Made by a program: the position numbers and the translations under genes. A DNA stretch of 64,000 nt from contig NZ_RBRE01000028.1 in NCBI RefSeq assembly GCF_003700275.1, forward strand, positions 62,001 through 126,000, in the 5' to 3' direction. This document shows, one piece after another, positions 45,443-52,994 of the stretch. Numbering within the stretch: position 1 is the stretch's first letter; every line of letters begins with the position of its first letter. Under the pieces are notes generated by a model. The model was not told the DNA's origin. It did not search any database and saw only the letters and a list, made by a program, of their open reading frames with translations. The stretch comes from Pseudomonas cichorii. Lineage in GTDB: Bacteria; Pseudomonadota; Gammaproteobacteria; Pseudomonadales; Pseudomonadaceae.

Positions 45443-46350
45443 CCTGGATCTAATTCAACTGCGCAGCCACCCTCTGGTGCAATTAAAATCTGGCCTAGCT
45501 TATCGAGGAACGCTTTAACTCGGTATGGCACCTGTTGTCGCGTTGGGAGCAAGGCAGTAATGGTGAGGTGTTCAGGCAATGCGTCAGTTAGCTTGATCTC
45601 CTGCAGGCTTCCGTCGGCTAGGTCTGACCGAACATCCCAGTAAGAGAGCATCACCACACCTAAGCCCAACTTTCCAGCCGCCCTTACTGCTTCCACGCTG
45701 TTGGCGCTAAACGGTGCGTCGGCCTTGACTGAAAATCGCTCACCACCTTTTATGAGTGGCCAGTACGGCATTGAATGCAGGCCGATGCAATCATGCATCC
45801 TGAGTTTTTCCAGGGTATTTGGTACTCCTCTACGCCGCAGATAGGAAGGGCTTGCACAGATGACGCGAGGGTTAGGAGCTAGGTGGCGAGCGATCAAAGC
45901 GGAGTCTCGGAGTGTGGCAATTCGGATGGCCACGTCGATACCCAATCCGACGATATCTATGATGCTGTCCGACAGGATCAGATCTACTTTTAGAGACGGG
46001 TTTTCTTCAAGGAGGGCCGGAATCATAGGCAAGATAACCGTCTGGCCGAACACAGTTGGAGCCGTTACTTTTAGGACGCCACTGGCGGCCCCAGCAAATG
46101 TGAGTATCGCAGCCCTCGCGGCTTCATCTGCTTCGAGCATAGCCTTCGCATAGGGCAGGTATAACTCCCCCTCGGGAGTCAGTGACACAGACCTGGTTGT
46201 TCTGTGGACGAGCCTTACTCCCAATTGTTCTTCCAGCGACGCGAGCCGTCTAGAGATCGTCATCGGCAGGACGCTAAGTCTACGTGCCGCTCCCGACAAG
46301 CTGTCACTGGCCGCGATGGCGACAAATGCTTCCACTTCGGCGACTTGCAT
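45430..46350 (-). CDS. LysR-family regulator of the OYE gene
   Basis: A 306-aa protein from MQVAEVEAFVAIA. An ATG two codons earlier has its ribosome site too close. HTH: SDSLSGAARRLSVLPMTISR with RRLASLEEQLGVRLVHRTTR, then LTPEGELYLPYAKAMLE and a substrate domain. Its 3' end overlaps the solute-binding gene tail-to-tail by 13 bp. Divergent from the Old Yellow Enzyme gene. Confidence 0.9.
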   Translation of the reverse strand: MQVAEVEAFVAIAASDSLSGAARRLSVLPMTISRRLASLEEQLGVRLVHRTTRSVSLTPEGELYLPYAKAMLEADEAARAAILTFAGAASGVLKVTAPTVFGQTVILPMIPALLEENPSLKVDLILSDSIIDIVGLGIDVAIRIATLRDSALIARHLAPNPRVICASPSYLRRRGVPNTLEKLRMHDCIGLHSMPYWPLIKGGERFSVKADAPFSANSVEAVRAAGKLGLGVVMLSYWDVRSDLADGSLQEIKLTDALPEHLTITALLPTRQQVPYRVKAFLDKLGQILIAPEGGCAVELDPGHAP

Positions 46351-46365
46351 CTTCATATCCTATAA

Positions 46366-46383
46366 CGATAAGCCGCCTTATCG
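46366..46383. promoter_or_regulatory. Putative operator between LysR and OYE genes
   Basis: CGATAAG-CCGC-CTTATCG is a perfect 7-bp inverted repeat 15 bp upstream of the LysR start. Candidate LysR autoregulatory/OYE control site; inferred from symmetry and position. Confidence 0.45.
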
Positions 46384-46466
46384 GACGGCACGGCTTCTGC
46401 TAGCCCCGCAAGGAGGATACCTTCGTCAGCAACCCAGCTTTCTATCCTAACTGACGGGAACATGAG

Positions 46467-47564
46467 ATGACTATCAGCAGCGACCAGATTTTAACTCCTT
46501 TCGATATTGGCCAGGTGAGCCTGAAGAACCGATTTGCGGTAGCACCTATGACTCGCATCAGTGCGAGCGAAAAAGGCCTAGCCTCCCAGCGCCAAGTTGA
46601 CTACTACGAGCGCTTTGCTAAAGGTGGTTTCGGTCTCACTGTGACCGAGGGTATCTACACCGATCAAAAGTTCTCGCAAGGTTACTTGTTCCAGCCGGGG
46701 ATTACTGATCTAGAGCAGGCTGAGGCATGGCGAGCCGTGACGAGCGCTGTTCACAAGCATGACGGCAAGATTTTCGCGCAGTTGATGCACGCCGGCGCTC
46801 TCAGTCAGGGCAACCGATTTTCGCAAATCACCGCTGGTCCATCAGCTGTACGCCCCAGGGGTGAGCAAATGGGCTTCTACTACGGCACCGGCCAATACCC
46901 CACACCCTCGGCAATGACCGAGGAAGATATCGCTGATGCAATCGATGGCTTTGCAAAATCAGCCCTACGCGCTGTCGAAATTTCTGGCTTTGATGGTATT
47001 GAGATCCACGGTGCCAACGGTTACTTACTTGACCAGTTCCTTACCGATGTCTCCAATCAAAGGACTGACAAATGGGGCGGTGAGGTGAAGAACCGTATTC
47101 GTCTCATCCTGGAGGTTTATAGCGCAGTACGGAAAGCGGCTGGTAACGCTACCGTCGGTGTTCGTATTTCTCAGGGTAAGGTGAACGACTTCTTCCACAA
47201 GTGGGCCGAAGGCGAAGCCGGGGCGGAAATGGTATTCGGGTCTCTGGCAGATGCCGGCGTGGACTTCATCCACGTTACTGAGTTTGAAGCATGGAAACCT
47301 GCTTTTGCGCAAGGTAGCGATAGCTTTGTAAAGCTGGCTCGTCGCTATGCCCCTAACCAAGTGATCATCACCAACGGCAGTTTGCATCAAGTAGATCACA
47401 TACAAGATGTAATTAACGACGGGGCAAATATCATCGCATTGGGCAAAGGCGCCCTAGCGAACCCAGACTTCCCAAATCGCTTTGCGAATGGTGATTCCTT
47501 GGTTGAGTTTGATCCCTCGATCCTTGGTCCGGTTGCTGACATCAAAGACAGTGAGTTTGGCTAA
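46467..47564 (+). CDS. Old Yellow Enzyme family NADH:flavin oxidoreductase
   Basis: A 365-aa FMN-binding TIM-barrel ene-reductase. N-terminal LTPFDIGQVSLKNRFAVAPM, active-site FAQLMHAGALSQ (His where others have HxxN), FDGIEIHGANGYLLDQFLTD, and RTDKWGGEVKNRIRL are typical. It reduces activated C=C bonds such as enones, maleimides or nitro compounds. Next to an imide cassette, reduction of maleimide-like substrates is possible but unproven. Controlled by the divergent LysR. Confidence 0.9.
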   Translation: MTISSDQILTPFDIGQVSLKNRFAVAPMTRISASEKGLASQRQVDYYERFAKGGFGLTVTEGIYTDQKFSQGYLFQPGITDLEQAEAWRAVTSAVHKHDGKIFAQLMHAGALSQGNRFSQITAGPSAVRPRGEQMGFYYGTGQYPTPSAMTEEDIADAIDGFAKSALRAVEISGFDGIEIHGANGYLLDQFLTDVSNQRTDKWGGEVKNRIRLILEVYSAVRKAAGNATVGVRISQGKVNDFFHKWAEGEAGAEMVFGSLADAGVDFIHVTEFEAWKPAFAQGSDSFVKLARRYAPNQVIITNGSLHQVDHIQDVINDGANIIALGKGALANPDFPNRFANGDSLVEFDPSILGPVADIKDSEFG

Positions 47565-47691
47565 GTTATTACCCAACTAGGCAGACCAGCGGCACGTATA
47601 CGTCGTGCGTGCCGTTGTCTTCACTCCCAATAAATATGCCTCGATTATCCATATTCTAGCGTCTTGACGGCGAATTTCATACAGGTGATAT

Positions 47692-48345
47692 ATGAAGCTA
47701 ATTGATGACACTCTGCGCAAAAATGAAACCCTCAAAATAAAAGTCTGGATCGACTTTGTATGTCCTTATTGCCTGCTCGGAAAAAAGGTCTTGGAAGAGG
47801 CAGCAAGCGGACTGGATGTCAATATAGAGATGATGCCCTTTGAACTCCGCGCTTATCCAGCACCCACCTTACGACCAGAAGATGAATATCTCCCATCTGT
47901 CTGGAAACATGGTGTGTATCCTGCGGCAGAGAAGTTGGATATCGCTATCAAGCTTCCAAGCGTGTCACCCCAACCTTATACCCGTGACGCATTTTTAGTT
48001 CTTCAATATGCTAAAGACCAAGGCGTTGGGAATGAATATGCTGACGCAATGCTGCGAGCGTTTTTTCAGCAAGACCGTGATATAGGTGACCTTACAGTAA
48101 TCAAAGATGTCGCGGCTTCAGTCGGACTGCCAATCGAGCCTTTGGAAGAAATCCCGAAATCCCCTCTCCACTCACTACGTCACGATAACGAGCTAAAATA
48201 CGCTTCTAGAATTGATATTCGTGCTGTCCCTAGCATAGCTATCGGCAATAAAATTTATTCCGGAATGCTTGACTCTCAAGAGCTTAGAGAAGTTATCCTC
48301 GCAAATATGCCGGCCGGGAAGGTTTGTACAAGCCTCGCTGAGTGA
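47692..48345 (+). CDS. DsbA/FrnE-family thioredoxin-like oxidoreductase
   Basis: A 217-aa cytoplasmic protein with a thioredoxin fold and helical insertion. The redox motif is FVCPYCLLGKKVLEE near residue 25. The cis-Pro region is RAVPSIAIGNKIYSG, typical of the FrnE group. No signal peptide. The gene is AT-rich relative to the core. It stands alone between the OYE gene and the ICE end; role unknown. Confidence 0.87.
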   Translation: MKLIDDTLRKNETLKIKVWIDFVCPYCLLGKKVLEEAASGLDVNIEMMPFELRAYPAPTLRPEDEYLPSVWKHGVYPAAEKLDIAIKLPSVSPQPYTRDAFLVLQYAKDQGVGNEYADAMLRAFFQQDRDIGDLTVIKDVAASVGLPIEPLEEIPKSPLHSLRHDNELKYASRIDIRAVPSIAIGNKIYSGMLDSQELREVILANMPAGKVCTSLAE

Positions 48346-48610
48346 CGCCTCATCTACCCATAAAATTTATTATCGTCACGACAACTGCTCTCGCACGTCG
48401 AGGAAGACTCTAGCTGACGAATTAAAAAAAGAATCCTCAGCATAGAGGGAGGTTCATTCAAAATCAGAGCAATGACTTCGAGTAATAGTCAAAAATGGAA
48501 TGACCTCATTGAGCTAAAAACATGAGCAAAGAGCCACTATCATTAGTTAGGCTCGTATAAAGGTATTTAGCGAGAGGCCTACCCAATAGGAATGGAGGTC
48601 CGTCGTTATT
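48346..48610. other. 265-bp spacer before the ICE backbone
   Basis: AT-rich, no open frame. This is a likely neighbourhood for the ICE end because the ParA module usually lies near one attachment site, but I see no tRNA 3'-end copy or clear direct repeat here. Confidence 0.4.
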
Positions 48611-49366
48611 ATGTCTTTTCCATGTTTTAATCCACACGCCAAAACCTTCTATCGTCCAATCGACGCAGCGCTGCGTTGGTGTAACCTCATTCGTTACGAG
48701 GCACAAATAGTCGAAGCTGCATGGTCTCGTCCCGAGGAGCTTGCCTACCTATTTCCACAATGGCCATTCTTGCATGCTGCTATAGAAAAAATCTACGACG
48801 CGATACGTAACGGAGAACTACCTTACGGCTGCCTTGGTATTTCGGTTCCCATTGGAAGTTACGTGGAGCCATGTCAGCTAACGATACGCCACTCCGATTT
48901 ACGCCACTGGATGGAGATTTATTATTCAGATCAGAAGCCTGGCTTTTTGTTTGAATCAGGCGGAGAAGCTTATGAAAAAGTCAGCCTAGGGAACTTCCTT
49001 GCTCTACAAGCGGATCGGGATACTCTCTTACGGGAATTGAACACGTTACAGTATCACCTCAAAGATATTATGGCAGATCTCCAGGCCATCGGACTTGAAC
49101 GAGATAAACTCAAAGCAATGGTCAAAACGCATGGACAACTCAGCGAACGTAGCGAACTCACCTATCAGAACATCATCGGTGCTTTGCTCAGCCTTTTTCT
49201 GGACCAATCGCCTGCTGGCAAACCTCTATCCGTGTTCAAGAGCCAGTCTGCGATCGTCGATGCTGTTATCGCACGCTATTGCGATATTCCGGGTCTGAGC
49301 AAACGAACACTGGATGAAAAATTCGCTGCTGCAAATCGCAGCATCAAGAAAAGCAAACAAGGTTAA
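48611..49366 (+). CDS. Hypothetical protein at the ParA end of the ICE
   Basis: A 251-aa protein with aromatic-rich N-terminus (CFNPHAKTFYRPIDAALRWC), a central coiled segment (residues about 135-175, LQADRDTLLRELNTLQYHLK) and a C-terminal part ending KRTLDEKFAAANRSIKKSKQ. I recall similar proteins at this location in PAPI-1-like islands, always hypothetical. The length of the coiled segment suggests dimerisation; possibly DNA-associated. No function is offered. Confidence 0.75.
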   Translation: MSFPCFNPHAKTFYRPIDAALRWCNLIRYEAQIVEAAWSRPEELAYLFPQWPFLHAAIEKIYDAIRNGELPYGCLGISVPIGSYVEPCQLTIRHSDLRHWMEIYYSDQKPGFLFESGGEAYEKVSLGNFLALQADRDTLLRELNTLQYHLKDIMADLQAIGLERDKLKAMVKTHGQLSERSELTYQNIIGALLSLFLDQSPAGKPLSVFKSQSAIVDAVIARYCDIPGLSKRTLDEKFAAANRSIKKSKQG

Positions 49367-49368
49367 GA

Positions 49369-49401
49369 ATTGCAATGCAATCCCAACGATTGCAATGCAA
49401 T
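49369..49401. promoter_or_regulatory. Paired 13-bp palindromes upstream of alpA/parA
   Basis: ATTGCAATGCAAT occurs at 49369-49381 and 49389-49401, exactly 20 bp apart centre to centre. Each copy is itself a perfect dyad (ATTGCA-A-TGCAAT). Two identical palindromes on the same helix face just upstream of the alpA-parA operon look like an operator or a parS-like centromere. Confidence 0.7.
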
Positions 49402-49475
49402 GACTCCATGGCTTTTCTGCTGTTCAATTCAAGTCACTTCCCACCACGCGCCAAGCGGCGCCAGGAGTGACCAGC

Positions 49476-49706
49476 ATGTCCAGCTCATCCGTCTCGCGCG
49501 CTGACAGCCCTCAACCACCGGCCGAACGTCACATCATGCGTCGTGAAGAGGTAGAGCGGAAAACCGGCTTCAAGCGTGCGCACATCTACAACCTGATGAA
49601 GGAAGGGAAATTCCCGCAAGCCAAACGCATTGGACTGCGCGCGGTCGGCTGGGACTCGCTGGAAATCGAGCAGTGGGTTGTTGAGCGCTTAGGCCAGCAG
49701 GACTGA
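49476..49706 (+). CDS. alpA: AlpA-family DNA-binding protein
   Basis: A 76-aa excisionase/regulator-like protein. HTH of the AlpA/MerR-like type: RHIMRREEVERKTGFKRAHI with YNLMKEGKFPQAKRIGLRAV and the typical end WDSLEIEQWV. The start at ATG 49476 has AGGAG upstream; a GTG at 49467 is inside that site. It sits first in the ParA operon, as in other PFGI-1-class islands, where it probably regulates partition or excision genes. It may bind the palindromes at 49369-49401. Confidence 0.88.
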   Translation: MSSSSVSRADSPQPPAERHIMRREEVERKTGFKRAHIYNLMKEGKFPQAKRIGLRAVGWDSLEIEQWVVERLGQQD

Positions 49707-49710
49707 TGTC

Positions 49711-50553
49711 ATGCGTGTGGTCTCGGTGGTTTCCACCAAAGGTGGGGTAGGCAAAACCACAGTAGCGGCCAATCTCGGCGGTCTGTTGGCGGATGCGGGC
49801 CTACGCGTCCTGCTGCTCGATCTGGATAGCCAACCCACCCTCTCCAGCTATTACGCGTTGAGCCAGAAAGCTGTTGCTGGTGCGTACGAGCTTATTGCGC
49901 TCAACCAGACAGATCCTGCGCAGATAATTTCCACGACGGAGGTCGTCGGTCTCGACCTGATCCTTTCCAACGATGACCAAGGCAGACTGAGCACTTTGCT
50001 ACTGCACGCCCCTGATGGGCGATTACGGCTGCGCAATTTGCTCGACGATTTCCGCCCCCGTTATGACCTGCTGTTGATCGACACCCAAGGGGCACGTAGC
50101 GTGCTGCTGGAGATGGCCATCCTCGCCTGCGATATCGCCCTCTCCCCCATTACACCGGAAATGCTCGCCGCCCGCGAACTGCGCCGCGGCACTTTGAAGC
50201 TGCTGAGTGAACTCGAACCATTCCGCCACCTGAGCATTCCACCGCCCCCCTTGCGTCTGCTACTGAACCAAGTGAACGCAATTCGGGTGGACGCACGGAT
50301 GATCATCCGTGGCCTGCGCGAGGCTTTCGCCGAGTCCACCAACATTTCGGTTCTAGATACCGTAGTTCCAGACCGAGTGGCTTATCTCAATGCTGCCTCA
50401 CTTGGACTCCCCGTCCACCGAATCGAAACGCGCCGATCCCGTCAACAACGCTCGCCCTCAGCGCTGGAAACCATGCAGGCGTTGGCCATTGAATTGTTTC
50501 CGGAATGGCGCGAAGCGATCTCTAGGGTGAGCAGGTGCTCGGAGGCTCAATGA
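49711..50553 (+). CDS. parA: ParA/Soj-type partition ATPase
   Basis: A 280-aa P-loop ATPase with deviant Walker A KGGVGKTTVAANLG, the D-x-D motif LLLDLDSQPTLS and LLIDTQGARSVL. In PAPI-1 the Soj homologue is needed to keep the excised circular island. It is 5 bp after alpA and overlaps the next small ORF by 4 bp. It works with the ParB-type protein at 50863. Confidence 0.93.
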   Translation: MRVVSVVSTKGGVGKTTVAANLGGLLADAGLRVLLLDLDSQPTLSSYYALSQKAVAGAYELIALNQTDPAQIISTTEVVGLDLILSNDDQGRLSTLLLHAPDGRLRLRNLLDDFRPRYDLLLIDTQGARSVLLEMAILACDIALSPITPEMLAARELRRGTLKLLSELEPFRHLSIPPPPLRLLLNQVNAIRVDARMIIRGLREAFAESTNISVLDTVVPDRVAYLNAASLGLPVHRIETRRSRQQRSPSALETMQALAIELFPEWREAISRVSRCSEAQ

Positions 50554-50639
50554 GACAAATCGCCGAGCCGGCATTTCTCACCCAGTCATTGGGTTTGTTC
50601 GACCTTGAGGCCAACCGTGTTTGGCAAGGAGTCTTCTGA
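50550..50639 (+). CDS. 29-codon ORF coupled between parA and the next gene
   Basis: ATG overlaps the parA stop (ATGA) behind a strong GGAGG site at 50541. The peptide MRQIAEPAFLTQSLGLFDLE and a 9-residue tail ends at TGA, which overlaps the ATG of the next gene. Coupling at both ends argues for translation. It may be a leader that keeps ribosomes moving or a true micropeptide. Confidence 0.5.
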   Translation: MRQIAEPAFLTQSLGLFDLEANRVWQGVF

Positions 50640-50848
50640 TGTTGGATCAACTGCCCATCATCGTTCCACCGTCCATTCGACCCCACCACTCACCTTGCGA
50701 GGAGTACTGCACCGTGGTCTTTCGCCTGCAGGGCGGGCGCTCGGCCATGGGGTGGTTCCTCGCAGAACTGTCTCAACATTTCGAAGGTTCGGGCACTGCC
50801 GAGATCGTCAAGTTCGAGGTCGGTGACCATTTGCGCAACCGGCGTTAA
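50639..50848 (+). CDS. Small conserved ICE protein
   Basis: A 69-aa protein MLDQLPIIVPPSIRPH, with CEEYCTVVFRLQGGRSAMGW in the middle. AGGAG lies before the ATG. An in-frame ATG at 50621 is less likely. No family name known to me. It sits between ParA and ParB and could be an adaptor of the partition system. Confidence 0.7.
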   Translation: MLDQLPIIVPPSIRPHHSPCEEYCTVVFRLQGGRSAMGWFLAELSQHFEGSGTAEIVKFEVGDHLRNRR

Positions 50849-50862
50849 CTGAGGTTGTTCCA

Positions 50863-52449
50863 ATGAAGAAGCTCAGTCAGGAGCAGATCACCGACAAGCT
50901 GCACCAGGACCATTTCCCTCGGGGGCCGGAACTAGAGCGGCTGTCCGATCCACTCACTGATACGCCTATGTTGGTCACGCTGGAGCAGTTGCGACCCTAC
51001 GAACACAACCCGCGCTTCATCCGTAATCCGCTTTATGAGGATATCAAGGCCTCGATCCGTGAACGCGGGCTGGACCAACCGCCGCCGATTACCCGCCGTC
51101 CGGGTGAAACCTATTTCATCATCCGCAACGGCGGTAATACGCGCTTGGCGATTCTCGGCGAACTGTGGCAGGAAACCCGCGACGAGCGCTTCTTTCGCAT
51201 TCATTGCCTGTTCCGACCTTGGAGCAATGAAGTCACCGCCCTACTCGGCCATCTGGCCGAAAGCGATCTGCACGGCCAACTCACTTTCATCGAACGGGCT
51301 CTGGCGGTAGCCAAACTCAAAACCATGCTCGAAGCAGAGGGAGCTGTGCTCTCACAACGTGAGCTCGTTCGACGTCTTGTCGCTGGAGGCTATCCGATTT
51401 CGCAGTCGCACATCAGCCGGATGCTCGACACCCTTGAACACCTACTGCCCGCCATTCCACAAACCCTGTATGCCGGATTGGGTAAGCCCCAGATCGAACG
51501 CCTAATCGGCCTACGCAGCCAGGCAGAACGAACCTGGAACCGCTATCCAACCGCTCCCATCGCGTTCGCCGATTTTTGGCTCAATACACTGGGTTACTTC
51601 GATGCCGAACCCGAGTCCTTCGATCTTGAGCAGCTCCAGGATGAACTGCTCGAACGCATGAGCCACTTGCTCGGACAGTCCTACCGTATGTTGGCCTTGG
51701 AATTGAGCGACACTCAGCGAGTCATCTCGACGCCGGGCATCGTCGTGACCACACCCTCAGAGAACAGCCATCTGCCGAACGTTAACGAAGCCGCGGCAGA
51801 ACCTCTCTCCTCCGATCCTCATCCCAAATCGACTGAGACCAAGTTCCAGACCGAAACTGCGCGAGAGGAGCTGCTCACACCGCCCCAAACGAATGCCGTA
51901 TCAGCAGTCAGCCCTCCGTCTCGCGTTCAACAGATTCGTGAACAGATCGACCGCGAGACCGCCCCTGACGCAGCATCTTCGGTCGACATCTATGCGTTCG
52001 ACGACATCTGGTCCATTGCACCATCACTGGATAGCCCCGAACAACTGCGATCCGCCATTGCCACACTGGCGCGGGAAATGGCTGCCTATGCTGGACATCC
52101 CAAGAGCATCATCGCTCAGCCGCTTGGCTTGGGCTTCGCTCTAGACATCGAACGGGTTGATCTTGCCACGCCTCGCGCGGCCGGCGTTCACCTGCTGCTC
52201 CTGGCCCTGTTGCGCGCCCAAGACGAAGTCAACTGGGAAGATCGTAAGCAACTGCCGTCAGCGCTGTTCGGCCAATTGTTGCTAGGGATCTATCAACTCC
52301 CGCTAACAAATCTTCCCGCCGTGGACGTGGGACTGGAGCGATTGCCCGACAGTCTGCTGATCAAACTGTATCGCCTGATCCGCCTGGCCCGCCGCCTGAT
52401 CGACTTAACGCTTAACCAGGAAGGCAACTCACCGAAGGAGCTGCTATGA
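50863..52449 (+). CDS. parB: ParB-family protein, PFGI-1 class
   Basis: A 528-aa ParB-like protein. The N-terminal ParB/Srx fold has LVTLEQLRPYEHNPRFIRNP, DIKASIRERGLDQPPPIT and FIIRNGGNTRLAILGEL (the GxxRxxA-type CTP-site region). A KorB-like HTH (LSQRELVRRLVAGGYPISQS with HISRML) follows at about residue 165. The C-terminal 200 residues carry a charged linker. Longer than plasmid ParB (about 330 aa) but normal for this ICE class. Its stop overlaps the next start by 4 bp. Confidence 0.92.
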   Translation: MKKLSQEQITDKLHQDHFPRGPELERLSDPLTDTPMLVTLEQLRPYEHNPRFIRNPLYEDIKASIRERGLDQPPPITRRPGETYFIIRNGGNTRLAILGELWQETRDERFFRIHCLFRPWSNEVTALLGHLAESDLHGQLTFIERALAVAKLKTMLEAEGAVLSQRELVRRLVAGGYPISQSHISRMLDTLEHLLPAIPQTLYAGLGKPQIERLIGLRSQAERTWNRYPTAPIAFADFWLNTLGYFDAEPESFDLEQLQDELLERMSHLLGQSYRMLALELSDTQRVISTPGIVVTTPSENSHLPNVNEAAAEPLSSDPHPKSTETKFQTETAREELLTPPQTNAVSAVSPPSRVQQIREQIDRETAPDAASSVDIYAFDDIWSIAPSLDSPEQLRSAIATLAREMAAYAGHPKSIIAQPLGLGFALDIERVDLATPRAAGVHLLLLALLRAQDEVNWEDRKQLPSALFGQLLLGIYQLPLTNLPAVDVGLERLPDSLLIKLYRLIRLARRLIDLTLNQEGNSPKELL

Positions 52450-52994
52450 ATCTGTCCTTCAATGTGCTCAACCAAGCCATGCTGACCCAAGTGCTACACG
52501 AGTTGCGCCAGGGAAACCTGCAGCGCTGCAAAGCACTCGGACTGGGTGAGGACGACATCTACCTGTTGCAATCCTTACCACCCACTACGCTGTCACGCCT
52601 GGCCCATGCCACTGTACCCTGGGTTGAGGTCAAGATTGACTCGCCGGTGCTGCACCGGTTGATCGAGCGAGCCGAACGTGACGAGCAGAACGAACGGTTG
52701 ATCAACCGAGCGCTCAAGCTCGGTGCCAGCAGCACCATCATGTACCAGTGCTTTGGCTTGGCACATTCTGAAACCGCCCTGCGTCGACGTCTGCTCAAGA
52801 TAGAAACCCGTAAGGGCCGCCCTCAGCATTTGAGTGAAGCGCAGGAACACGCGCTCTGGCAGCGTTGGTGCCAGCTACGCGCCCAAGACGGTACCGAGGA
52901 TCAGCTCGACGCCATGATGATGCTGGCCGAAGAGCAACAGATCAGCTTGACCATCGTGTGGCAGCAGATTGACCAGTACAGCAACGACACATGA
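52446..52994 (+). CDS. DUF2857-family ICE protein
   Basis: A 182-aa protein: MNLSFNVLNQAMLTQVLHEL, RCKALGLGEDDIYLLQSLPP, a C-terminal HTH-like segment ALRRRLLKIETRKGRPQHLS and WQRWCQL. DUF2857 members sit between ParB and the STY4528-type gene in PFGI-1 and related islands. They resemble FlhC/STY4526-like regulators from memory. Coupled to both neighbours by 4-bp overlaps. Confidence 0.85.
   Translation: MNLSFNVLNQAMLTQVLHELRQGNLQRCKALGLGEDDIYLLQSLPPTTLSRLAHATVPWVEVKIDSPVLHRLIERAERDEQNERLINRALKLGASSTIMYQCFGLAHSETALRRRLLKIETRKGRPQHLSEAQEHALWQRWCQLRAQDGTEDQLDAMMMLAEEQQISLTIVWQQIDQYSNDT

Noticed and set aside
49369..49401. Possible CRISPR-like repeat
   Set aside because: Only two copies with an 7-bp gap and internal symmetry; this is an operator layout, not an array. 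No cas genes are present.
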